Source: Bacteroidales bacterium (lineage in GTDB: Bacteria; Bacteroidota; Bacteroidia; Bacteroidales; VadinHA17). From it: 64,000 nt of DNA. Below are positions 42,663 to 52,300 of the stretch, one piece after another. The stretch covers positions 54,906 to 118,905 of the forward strand of contig JAJFVL010000068.1 of the NCBI GenBank assembly GCA_021371855.1, given 5' to 3'. The notes beneath the pieces are model-generated. The model did not search any database. It was not told the DNA's origin and worked only from the letters and a program-made list of their open reading frames with translations. The position numbers and the translations under genes are program-made. Position 1 is the stretch's first letter. Every line of letters begins with the position of its first letter.

Positions 42663-43706
42663 ATGAACATTGAACAGCCGCTTGTATCCATCGTCTCACC
42701 AGCCTATAATCATGGAAAGTTTATTGCAGGATGTATTGAATCTGTACTTGCCCAGACTTATTCCAACTGGGAAATGATCATAGTAGATGATGGCAGTACG
42801 GATTCGACCTATGAAATTGCCAGCGATTTTGCACGTAAAGACAGCCGGATAAAAGCCTTCACCCAGAAAAATATCGGTATTTTCAGGCTTGGCGAGTCAT
42901 ATAATTTTGCCTTGAAACATTGCACAGGGAAATATGTTGCCGTACTCGAATGCGACGACGTATGGCTACCCGGAAAGTTGCAGATACAGGTTGATGTACT
43001 GGAAAGCAAACCCGGATGCGTGTTATCATGGGGTAAAGCATACCTGTCGTCCATCGATCTTTCTTATGACTATTACCTGGCTCCGCGTAACGACAGTGAT
43101 GTAAAACTTTTTTATAATAAGCCTGCCGGTGTTTTCCTGAAAAAATTCATTTATAGTACGTTGATCCCTGCACTTACCATTGTATTCAGGCGTGATGCAC
43201 TTCTTGAAATAGGCGGATTTGTTCAGGGATTTGGGCTTCCGTTGGTAGACATTCCTACTACACTTGAGCTGCTGATGAAGGGAGAGTTTGCTTACGTCGA
43301 CCAGCCTTTGGGGAAATGGCGCATATACCCTAACCAGGTGACAAAAACCTACACCGGTCAGATGACTACTAGCTATTACGCTTTGATCCGGTCTTTTATG
43401 AAACGATTCCCGGAAGCTTTTGAAGAGCATGGCCTTACAAAAAAAGTAATTGACCGCCACTTTCACAACCGCCTGGTGGTAAGCTATTCCAGATCGGGAC
43501 GTTATAAATTAATACGGAAAGACTTTAAAGGGGCACGTAAAGATTATCTCTACTCAATTTCCCATTTCGGATTTACACAACCGGTCTGGAAACTACGTTC
43601 TGCAGTTGGCATCTTCTTCAGCTTTTTACGGATGGATATCGAGTGGCTGGCCAGGCTGATCGGTCACGACTCATATAAAGAAAAATCATGTCAACACCCG
43701 TCATAA
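42663..43706 (+). CDS. Family 2 glycosyltransferase
   Basis: 347 residues from ATG 42663 (a TTG two codons upstream is in frame). The GT-A domain has PLVSIVSPAYNHGKFIAGCI, IIVDDGSTDST (D42-D43) and the metal/donor motif ECDDVW (about 96-101). The C-terminal part has FRRDALLEIGGFVQGFG and the family's acceptor half. No membrane anchor, so it is a peripheral enzyme adding one sugar to a lipid-linked glycan. The GT4 gene follows 25 bp later; the two form an operon. Confidence 0.92.
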   Translation: MNIEQPLVSIVSPAYNHGKFIAGCIESVLAQTYSNWEMIIVDDGSTDSTYEIASDFARKDSRIKAFTQKNIGIFRLGESYNFALKHCTGKYVAVLECDDVWLPGKLQIQVDVLESKPGCVLSWGKAYLSSIDLSYDYYLAPRNDSDVKLFYNKPAGVFLKKFIYSTLIPALTIVFRRDALLEIGGFVQGFGLPLVDIPTTLELLMKGEFAYVDQPLGKWRIYPNQVTKTYTGQMTTSYYALIRSFMKRFPEAFEEHGLTKKVIDRHFHNRLVVSYSRSGRYKLIRKDFKGARKDYLYSISHFGFTQPVWKLRSAVGIFFSFLRMDIEWLARLIGHDSYKEKSCQHPS

Positions 43707-43731
43707 TAAATTGCAAACATTTACCAGCAAC

Positions 43732-44880
43732 ATGTCAGACAATCAGGTATTAATCATTTCGTTCTGGAACCCAACTGCGAAGTCTCCTCAGAAGGGAATT
43801 TTTATCGAGGAACAGGCAGCCGCCATCTGCAGTTTGCGTGATAACATCATTTTTCTCCAGGTGAATGTATTGACATCAAACCGGTTGCTCCTGAAAAAAA
43901 CCATTGAAGAATCAACTTTCTATAACAATAAACGGATTGTCATTAATCTTTATACCCGGCTCTGGAAATTCCTGTATGTTGATCCATGGAGATTATCGCG
44001 TATAATATACCGGATTATTAAAAACAGAGACTATAAAATCAGTCCTGCCATCATTCATTCAAATGTTATCTTTCCATGTGGTATTGCAGGGTATCTTCTG
44101 GCCAGAAAAATGGGAGCCAAAACGATAATTTCAGAGCACTGGTCGAAATCCGGAAAGTTGTTGAAGCATCCTCTTTATAAAAGAATTGCGATCAGAGCCT
44201 ACCGGAAATGTTTTGCTGTCATCTGCGTTTCAGAGTTTTTATCGCATAAGATTAGCAGAGCCACAGGTGATGTGAATATGATAGTTATTCCGAACATTAT
44301 TAACACGGAATTATTTACGTATCAGCCAAAGCCCTCACCCGATAACGGAAATCTTTGCTTCATGTGCGTTGCTTCGTGGCGACCCCCAAAGCGGTTGGAT
44401 CTTATAATTGATGCGCTTTGCAAATACGCTTCTGAAACTTCCCGGCAAATTAATTTAAGGGTTGTAGGGACCGGAGCCCAGGTAGAGATGATGAAATGTC
44501 TTGAGATCCCCGAAAATCTGCACATTGATTGGACCGGATATCTGGGAAAACCTGCAATAGCAGAATTACTTCATACCACCCACATTTTTTTGCATGCTTC
44601 AGATATCGAAACATTTTCTATAGTAGCTGCTGAAGCACTTTCGACCGGTACTCCGGTACTTGCCTCAAACGCTGGCGCACTGCCTGAACTGATTAATGAT
44701 TGTAACGGAATGCTGGCAGATAACAATCCCGGAGCATGGCTGAATGGTGTAAGGATAATTAGTTCAAAAAAATATGATTACGAGTCGATAGCTGATCAGC
44801 AGAAGAATAAATATTCGTCCATTGAAATAGGAAATAAAATCCTTTCTGTTTATAATAAAGCCAGTAGCAGTGCCAGTTGA
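43732..44880 (+). CDS. Family 4 glycosyltransferase
   Basis: 382 residues from ATG 43732; an in-frame TTG at 43711 would add 7. GT-B fold: the N-terminal half begins VLIISFWNPTAKSPQKGIFIEEQ; the C-terminal half has LCFMCVASWRPPKRLDLIIDAL, LRVVGTGAQVEMM and the donor site HASDIETFSIVAAEALSTGTPVLASNAGALPEL (as parts HASDIETFSIVAAEAL and STGTPVLASNAGALPEL), with the EX7E-type glutamates. It transfers a sugar from a nucleotide donor. It closes the short GT2-GT4 transcript and is followed by 146 bp before yfhO. Confidence 0.92.
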   Translation: MSDNQVLIISFWNPTAKSPQKGIFIEEQAAAICSLRDNIIFLQVNVLTSNRLLLKKTIEESTFYNNKRIVINLYTRLWKFLYVDPWRLSRIIYRIIKNRDYKISPAIIHSNVIFPCGIAGYLLARKMGAKTIISEHWSKSGKLLKHPLYKRIAIRAYRKCFAVICVSEFLSHKISRATGDVNMIVIPNIINTELFTYQPKPSPDNGNLCFMCVASWRPPKRLDLIIDALCKYASETSRQINLRVVGTGAQVEMMKCLEIPENLHIDWTGYLGKPAIAELLHTTHIFLHASDIETFSIVAAEALSTGTPVLASNAGALPELINDCNGMLADNNPGAWLNGVRIISSKKYDYESIADQQKNKYSSIEIGNKILSVYNKASSSAS

Positions 44881-44992
44881 ATTAATTTTATATCATCTGA
44901 TTTTTTGTGATTTACTTCACAACAAACCAGGTTTTTTTCAAAACCATCGAAACAGTATCTTTATTTGTGACTAAAAATAGCTGATTATTACA

Positions 44993-45000
44993 TATTTTTG
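44993..45000 (+). promoter_or_regulatory. -7 box (TATTTTTG) before the YfhO gene
   Basis: TATTTTTG fits TAnnTTTG and is 26 bp before the ATG. No well-placed -33 TTTG was found, so support is partial. Confidence 0.35.
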
Positions 45001-45026
45001 CCCTTATTATTAGTAAAACAGATCCA

Positions 45027-47489
45027 ATGCAAATAAAAAACAGACTTAAACCGGTAATCCCTCATTTCATTGCAATAGCTATTTTTCTCGTCATATCGGT
45101 AGTCTACTTCTACCCTGTTCTTGAGGGAAAGGTTCTTCATACAAATGATGGAACCGTTGCACAAAATTCTGCAAAAGAGATCAGCGATTTCAGGGCAAAA
45201 TATGGAGAAGAACCTCTCTGGACTAACTCCATGTTCAGCGGGATGCCTGCATATCTTATTTCTGTCAGATTTTCAGGTAATATTATGCAATTTGCACATA
45301 AGATCCTGACTATTTTAAAATTGCCGATTGCTTCAATATTCCTTTCAATGTTAGGCTTTTATATTTTGCTCCTCATTTTTAAGGTTGACTGGCGACTGGC
45401 TATTGCCGGAGCCATAGCTTATGGTTTTTCAACATATTTCTTTTTTATTCTTGCAGCAGGTCACAACACAAAGGCAATTGCTATCGCTTACATGGCCCCT
45501 ATGATAGGCGGCATTTATTATACCTACAGGAATCATGCAATCAGGGGAGCATTAATCACGACATTTTTTCTGACACTCGAAATAATTGCCAATCATCCCC
45601 AGATCACATATTATTCTCTTATCTGTATTATGGTATTCATAATCGGAGAATTCATATATTCTGTCAGGAAACAGGAGATTTCAAAATTCATTAAAAATTC
45701 TGTCATACTGATAATTCCTGTGTTGCTGTCTGTCGGGATGAATTTTAACTCATTATACACTACATATGAATATTCAAAATATTCGACCAGGAGTAAATCA
45801 GAACTTGTAACAAATGGCACAGTACAGACTTCCGGGCTTGACAAAGATTATATCACACAATGGAGTTACGGGATTGACGAAACGCTTACACTCCTGATTC
45901 CTGATTTCAGGGGTGGTGCATGCCAGCCATTTGATAAAGATTCCGAAACTGTAAAGGCATTACGAAAAAACAATGCAGGCCAGTACGTTAATTCATTTGT
46001 AAGATATTGGGGTTCACAACCATGGGTCGATGGTCCTGTCTATGTGGGGGCAATTATTTTTTTCCTGTTTATTCTGGGATTAATAATCGTAAAAGGAGCT
46101 GAAAAGTGGTGGCTGCTTTCAGCAACAATTCTATCTGTCATGCTTGCCTGGGGAAAGAACTTTATGCCTTTTACCGATCTTTTTCTCAATTACTTCCCCG
46201 GATACAATAAATTCAGGGCAGTCACAATGATTCTCGTAATAGCTGAATTCTGTATCCCTTTGCTAGGGATACTGGCTTTGCGTAATATCTTTGACGAATC
46301 TTCTCCAAAAAAAGATATCCTTAAAGGAATAAAAATTGCTTTCGGAATAACCGGTGGACTGACCTTATTGTTAGTGTTTTTCCCAGGACTGGCAGGTTCT
46401 TTTATTTCACCGGTCGAACAGCAACAACAGATACCTTCATGGCTCTCATCGGCACTTGTTTCAGACAGAAAAGACCTCCTGAGAAGTGATGCATTAAGAT
46501 CCTTTGTTTTCATCCTCCTGGGAACAATTGCTATTCTTGGTTTTTACTATCAAAAAATTAAGAAAGGCCATGCAGTAGTTTTTCTTGCAATCCTCTTTCT
46601 TGCCGATATGTGGTTTGTTGATAAACGATATCTTAATGCTGACAGATTTGTAAGGAAAGAAGCAAAAGTTAAATTATCATCCCCTTCTGTCGCTGATAAC
46701 ATTATTCTAAAGGATGTATCAGACTACAGGGTACTCAACCTTGCCGTTTCTCCTTTTAATGATGCTTCAACCTCACTTTATCACAAATCAATAGGCGGTT
46801 ATCATGGTGCCAAACTAAAGAGATACCAGGAACTCATCGATTCTTCATTGGTGAATGATATTTCGATGATTCAGAAGGTTGGAACCTATGCAAAAACCAT
46901 TGAAGATCTGCAGTCGGTATTTAACAACACCCCTGCACTTAATATGCTTAATACCAAGTATGTAATTTACAACCCTGATGCTGCTCCTCTTGTCAATCCG
47001 GATGCTCTTGGAAATGCCTGGTTTGTTGAAACTCCTGTTATGGTTAATAATGCAAATGAAGAACTTTCAACTGTAAACAAAATTGATCCTGCATTTCAGG
47101 CCGTTATTGACAATCGCTTTAAAGATCAGGTAAGGAAAACTGAGTATCCCAAAACTGACGGTGATATGATTGAACTTAAATCTTATAAAGCAAATGAACT
47201 TGTATATACCAGTTCCGCACAGGGAGAGAAGCTTGCGGTATTTTCGGAGATATATTATCCTGCAGGATGGAAATGTTTTATTGACGGGAAAGAGAGCAGT
47301 TACTTCCGGACTGATTGGGTCCTCAGGGGAATGGTTGTTCCCGCCGGAAATCATGAAATAAAATTTACTTTTAAACCATCTTCCTATATGATCGGGAATA
47401 AAGTTTCGCTGGCAAGTTCAATACTGTTTATTCTTTTGATTGCTGGCTATTTTATTGCTGAACTTAAAATTAAACCTAAGTTTGAATAG
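45027..47489 (+). CDS. YfhO-family multi-spanning membrane protein
   Basis: 820 residues. A dozen or so membrane helices lie in the first 550 residues, with a large soluble C-terminal part (about 555-795) and a final helix (about 795-813). The start VIPHFIAIAIFLVISVVYFYP, the loop HTNDGTVAQNSAKEI and SMFSGMPAYLI are typical of Bacteroidota YfhO proteins (PF09586). Relatives glycosylate teichoic acid in Firmicutes and have a GT-C-like fold; a polyprenyl-phosphate-sugar-dependent transfer at the outer face of the inner membrane is likely but unproven here. The methyltransferase ATG is 1 bp after its stop. Confidence 0.85.
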   Translation: MQIKNRLKPVIPHFIAIAIFLVISVVYFYPVLEGKVLHTNDGTVAQNSAKEISDFRAKYGEEPLWTNSMFSGMPAYLISVRFSGNIMQFAHKILTILKLPIASIFLSMLGFYILLLIFKVDWRLAIAGAIAYGFSTYFFFILAAGHNTKAIAIAYMAPMIGGIYYTYRNHAIRGALITTFFLTLEIIANHPQITYYSLICIMVFIIGEFIYSVRKQEISKFIKNSVILIIPVLLSVGMNFNSLYTTYEYSKYSTRSKSELVTNGTVQTSGLDKDYITQWSYGIDETLTLLIPDFRGGACQPFDKDSETVKALRKNNAGQYVNSFVRYWGSQPWVDGPVYVGAIIFFLFILGLIIVKGAEKWWLLSATILSVMLAWGKNFMPFTDLFLNYFPGYNKFRAVTMILVIAEFCIPLLGILALRNIFDESSPKKDILKGIKIAFGITGGLTLLLVFFPGLAGSFISPVEQQQQIPSWLSSALVSDRKDLLRSDALRSFVFILLGTIAILGFYYQKIKKGHAVVFLAILFLADMWFVDKRYLNADRFVRKEAKVKLSSPSVADNIILKDVSDYRVLNLAVSPFNDASTSLYHKSIGGYHGAKLKRYQELIDSSLVNDISMIQKVGTYAKTIEDLQSVFNNTPALNMLNTKYVIYNPDAAPLVNPDALGNAWFVETPVMVNNANEELSTVNKIDPAFQAVIDNRFKDQVRKTEYPKTDGDMIELKSYKANELVYTSSAQGEKLAVFSEIYYPAGWKCFIDGKESSYFRTDWVLRGMVVPAGNHEIKFTFKPSSYMIGNKVSLASSILFILLIAGYFIAELKIKPKFE

Positions 47490-47490
47490 T

Positions 47491-48390
47491 ATGGTACATC
47501 ATAAAGTGTGCCCCCTCTGTGCATCTGAAAAAATAAAACCACATTTCAGATGCACTGATCATCTTGTCAGTAAAGAGGTCTTCGAAGTATTTAAATGCAC
47601 TGATTGCAGTTTTGAATTCACCCAGGATTATCCCGGAGAGACTGAAATCGGAAAGTATTATGAATCGGATGACTATATTTCTCACAGCGACACAGCAAAA
47701 GGCTTTTCAAATAAAATATACAGGCTTGTCCGGAACCTGATGCTGAAGAAGAAGAAAAGAATCATAATTAGTCATACCTGCCTTCAAAAGGGCAGAATCC
47801 TTGACATTGGTTGCGGAACTGGATACTTTGCCGGTGAAATGAAAAAAGCCGGATGGCTGGTTAATGGAATTGAAATTAATAAAAAAGCCCGTGATTTCGC
47901 AATATCGCGGTTCGGGCTGGAAGTAATCAGTCCCGGCCAGATTGATACTCTTAAAGCTGGCAGCTTTGACTGCATTACCCTCTGGCATGTTCTTGAGCAC
48001 TTTCATGATCCTTTCAAATACTCTTCTGATATCCTGCGTCTTTTAAAGCCCGGTGGTTCGTGTCTTGTTGCTTTGCCTAATTCCAATTCTTACGATTCCG
48101 GATATTTTGAAGAATTCTGGGCAGCTTATGATGTGCCCAGGCATCTGTGGCATTTCAACCCATCATCATTCAGCCTTTTTTCTGAGAAATCGGGATTTAT
48201 TCTGAAAAATATCAGGACACTTCCTCTGGATGTATTTTATATTTCTATTCTCAGCAAAAAAAACAGAGGTTCAAAAGTACCCTTTTTTACAGGAGTGTTA
48301 CAGGCTCTGCCATTTGCATTTTTATCAGCGTTCAACAGGAGGAAGTGCAGTTCCGTTATTTATCTTTTGCGCAAACCATCTGATCAATAA
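47491..48390 (+). CDS. Class I SAM-dependent methyltransferase with N-terminal zinc ribbon
   Basis: 299 residues from ATG 47491, immediately after the yfhO stop; the frame extends upstream inside yfhO but those codons are unlikely to be used. An N-terminal zinc-ribbon-like pair (C7, C10; C36, C39) precedes the methyltransferase core: RILDIGCGTGYFAGEMKKAGW (SAM-binding), then FDCITLWHVLEHFHDP and LKPGGSCLVALPN. This combination is frequent for methyltransferases in surface glycan loci. The 3' end overlaps the convergent porP/sprF gene by 7 bp. Confidence 0.88.
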   Translation: MVHHKVCPLCASEKIKPHFRCTDHLVSKEVFEVFKCTDCSFEFTQDYPGETEIGKYYESDDYISHSDTAKGFSNKIYRLVRNLMLKKKKRIIISHTCLQKGRILDIGCGTGYFAGEMKKAGWLVNGIEINKKARDFAISRFGLEVISPGQIDTLKAGSFDCITLWHVLEHFHDPFKYSSDILRLLKPGGSCLVALPNSNSYDSGYFEEFWAAYDVPRHLWHFNPSSFSLFSEKSGFILKNIRTLPLDVFYISILSKKNRGSKVPFFTGVLQALPFAFLSAFNRRKCSSVIYLLRKPSDQ

Positions 48391-49361
48391 CGATCGAGCC
48401 ATCGGTATCTTCTTGACTTGTCACCGAATTTCAGTGCGAAAGTTATCTCATGAGTTCCGTATGTTATCTGCTGAATTTCCTGAAGTGTATAATCAAAAGC
48501 GTACCCAATAAATATGTTCTCGAAATTTACCCCGACATTTGCTATTAATGCTCCGCTTGTCCTGTAAGCCAATCCTATCCGGAAATCCTGATTATATATA
48601 TAAGTAGCTCCAATATCAACTTGTGGTTTAATCTGTTCCGACATCTTAAAAAGGAAGGATGGCTGGAGTATATTTTGGGTCCCTAAACTGAAATCATATG
48701 ACCCGAAAAAATAATAATGCCGGGTCATGGTGAAATTTTTAAGAGAATACTTCCCGATCTTTGCTGAAGCTTCAGACAGCTGATCAGCAGAAAAACCCAG
48801 ACTGTATCGTGAATTAAGAAGATGTATGCCAAATGTTGCATCAGGTACAAACATACCACGGCGAAGACTGGTATAAAGCAAAGGCTCATCCGGATCTTCA
48901 AAATTTATTTCCTTTTCGTCAATCTTATAATGATATCCTGTCAGAGCAAGTCCAAAAGAGAGCTGTGTGCTGTTTCGCAACCACATATGATATGCATATG
49001 AAACCTGGGTACCTGTCCTTCGAACCAATCCGTTTTTATCGCTGAATACATATCCTCCAAGTCCAACTTTCCCATCGGATTTTGGCCTGTAAGTTTGCCT
49101 TTTTGATCTGGTTTGCTTCAGTATAAAACTTCTCTTGAGCATCCTGCCCTGTACACTGAAAGCAACTGTTCTCGGAGCGCCATCGTAGCCGACCCATTGC
49201 TCTCTTGTCGTCAGGCTGACACTTGTATAACCGTCGCTTCCGGCAACGGCAGGATTAATGAGAAATTTGTTATAAAGATACTGGCTGAATAACGGAAGTT
49301 GCTGACCGAAGGCCGAACTACCAACTAAACAGAAGAATAATATATAAACCAGTCTTCTCAC
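48384..49361 (-). CDS. PorP/SprF-family type IX secretion outer-membrane protein
   Basis: 325 residues. Signal peptide at about 1-19, then QLPLFSQYLYNKFLINPAVAG, the N-terminal family hallmark with NPAVAG. The remainder is a beta-barrel (LGGYVFSDKNGLVRRTGTQVSYAYHMWL and similar, given only in part here: LGGYVFSDKNGLVRR). The family (PF11751) assists secretion of a neighbouring T9SS type-B substrate, as SprF does for SprB. Here its partner gene, the 1853-residue protein, lies 21 bp upstream on the same strand, so the pair forms an operon. Its C-terminus overlaps the convergent methyltransferase gene by 7 bp. Confidence 0.93.
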   Translation of the reverse strand: MRRLVYILFFCLVGSSAFGQQLPLFSQYLYNKFLINPAVAGSDGYTSVSLTTREQWVGYDGAPRTVAFSVQGRMLKRSFILKQTRSKRQTYRPKSDGKVGLGGYVFSDKNGLVRRTGTQVSYAYHMWLRNSTQLSFGLALTGYHYKIDEKEINFEDPDEPLLYTSLRRGMFVPDATFGIHLLNSRYSLGFSADQLSEASAKIGKYSLKNFTMTRHYYFFGSYDFSLGTQNILQPSFLFKMSEQIKPQVDIGATYIYNQDFRIGLAYRTSGALIANVGVNFENIFIGYAFDYTLQEIQQITYGTHEITFALKFGDKSRRYRWLDRY

Positions 49362-49382
49362 AAACGTTTAAAATATCAAATT

Positions 49383-52300
49383 TTACCTCACTATTGTCAC
49401 ATTACCGACAATTGGTTTCGTTCCGTTATGCAGATCAATAATATAATGATAAGAATCTATAGGAAGTGGAGAGCCATTGCTGGTTCCATCCCAGGGATGA
49501 GGATATCCTCTCTCAGATTTCCAGAGACTTTCACCCCACCTGTTAAATATCTTTACTACCATTTCAGGATACAATTCGATCATTCCAATATTCCAGACAT
49601 CATTATATGAATCACTGTTCGGTGATATAGCATTTGGAATGATCAGACAAGATTCATTCAGAGGTTCTACATTTACCGAGTCCTTTACTAAACATCCGTT
49701 CATGTCAGTAACAGCAACTTTATAAAATCCTTTCGGGATATTTGAAATATTTCCGGATGTGGAATTATCCGACCACTGGTAAGAATAATCTGTACCCCTT
49801 ACTCCGCCAGTAACGTTCAGACTTATTTCTCCATCATGTTTATCAGGACAGAAAGGTTTTGAAATATTAAAGACAAGCTTAAGAGAATCAGGTTCCGTAA
49901 GCGTAACCGATGAACTTGCACGACAATTATTCTTATCTGTCAGAATAACCCCATAATTCCCGGCCGGAAGATTCTCCCGTTCGCGGCCGGAAGCGCCATC
50001 GGACCAAATGTAATCAACCTCTCCGACCTGATTAAGCGGTTCAATGCTTATTGAACCTGTGCTCTCGCCGGCACAATTAATATTAAACCCTCCTGCATGG
50101 CTCTCAGATAAGTTGAATATCAGACCCAGCGCACCAGGCTCTGTGAGATTGAATGTCTCTGTTGCAGTACAATAATTACTGTCAGTGATCACTAACGCAT
50201 AACTTCCTGCCCTAAGTCCAGTAATTTTTGCCGTTGTTGCTGTAAAACCTGCCGGACCTGTCCATGAATAAATGAATGGAGCCAACCCACTCGATGGCGA
50301 AATTTCTATTGAACCATCTGCCATACCATTACAACTTATGTTATATCCGTTATTGTAATGGTTTGAAATATTTGCCGTGTAAGTCAAAGGCTGAGGCAGG
50401 TTAATTCTGACAGAATCAGTTTTCGGGCAGCCATTTGCATCGGTAACTGTTACTTTATAATAACCTTCCGTCAGTCCTGAAATATCCTGAGAAGAGGCAC
50501 CGTTTGACCATGAATAAGAATATGGGGCAATTCCACCTTCCACCGAAAGATCAATTGAACCATTATTATTCCCGGGCGACAGGCAGGTAATATGGGTTGG
50601 CAAAAGGGTTATCACAAGGGGAGCCGGCTGTGTAAGTGTAATGTCAATTGCCGCAGGACAATTATTTATATCTCTAATCTCAAGATGGTATGTTCCTGCT
50701 GTAAGTGCGTGTTGATCTTCCTGACCGCTTATCAGCCCGGATCCGTCTGTCGTGCTCCAGGTATATGTATATCCGGGACTCCCTCCCTTAACCGTGATAT
50801 CAATTGTACCTGTGCCTCCGTTGCAATTAATATTATATGCTCCATCAGCCGAAACTGATAATGTGTCGTAGACCTCAAGAGCCGGAGGTTCTTTCAATTC
50901 AAATGATGGCTTGACAGATCCGGGCATAAGCTTCATGGTGCAATTATTCTGATCGATAACTGTGCATTCGTAAGTACCGGCTCTTAATCCGGAGATATCC
51001 TCTGTAGTTGCCGTATATGAACCAGGTCCGGTCCATGAATAAGCAAAAGTACCTGTTCCTCCTGCTATTGTCATTTCAATAGAACCGTCATTGCCTCCGT
51101 TGCATGAGATATTGTAATACCCGTCATTTTTTATCGACACACTGCTGCTTACAAGCTGCATCCCTTCCGGTTCCGTAAGAGTGACACTGTCAGTCTTCAT
51201 ACATCCCTTATGGTCGGTGATTGTCAGATAATAAGTGCCAGCTGAAATATTATCCAATGATGACAAGGTATCGATACCGGTAATCAATCCATTACCAGTC
51301 GACCATTTATACCTGTATGGTTCTCCGTTGCCTCCGGCAACCGACTTAACCTCAACATATCCGTCGCTGCTGTTTTTACAGCTGACATTGTAATTCCCAT
51401 ACTTCTTTTTATCGAATTCCACTGTTATTACAGGCGGAGCAACGATTTCAACGCTTTTATCATCAGGGCATTCGTTCTTATCAGTTATAAATAGTTTATA
51501 GTTACCCGCGTGAAGATTTTTATGCGGACGAGGCAGACCACCTGTTGCAGATAAGGTATCTTTGATTATTGTGTCATTGTCATTATATGTAATGTAGTAT
51601 GTAAATGGAGGTATACCGGTTGAGCTCGAATTTTCCTTAACCCACAATTCTCCGTCATTTGCTCCTGGTTCGGGGCAGGTTGTTCCATATCCATATTCAC
51701 CATCCTTTGGAACAACAAAGAAGTATGTGGATAATACAGCTCCGGAAATAGTCTGATCGTCCTTCCCTACGCACCCTAGTCTGTCTTTGACCGTAACGTA
51801 GTATTTCGCTGTCCTCAGATTCGAAATATCTGAATAATTGTCATTAGTTATATATTTATTACCATAGCCCAGATTCCCGGTCCACATTATAGAATCGGGC
51901 TTTGACCCTTTTGATAAAACAACGGTAAGTACGGCATTGGACCCTCCGTTGCAAAGAAGTGGCTTTTTAATAAATAAATCCTGCAATGGTATCGGATGAA
52001 CTTTAACTTCACTTATAATGGTTTTCCCCTGGTGACATATATTATTGTCAACTTTTGGTGTAATTGAATAATAAACCGATTGCAGTGTATCGGAGGAATT
52101 CTGATATTGACGGCTGATTTTATAATTGAGAGGACGATTATTTTCAGGAGCCATATTACCGCTGACCGAAGGACCCGTAGCACTTACCGTATAATTAAAT
52201 AAGATTGAGCCTGTTGTCATAACCGTAGGTGACTGAAGAACAATTTCAGTATTTGTCCCATAACAGATTTCAGGTTTAATATTAACCGCAACAACACGTG

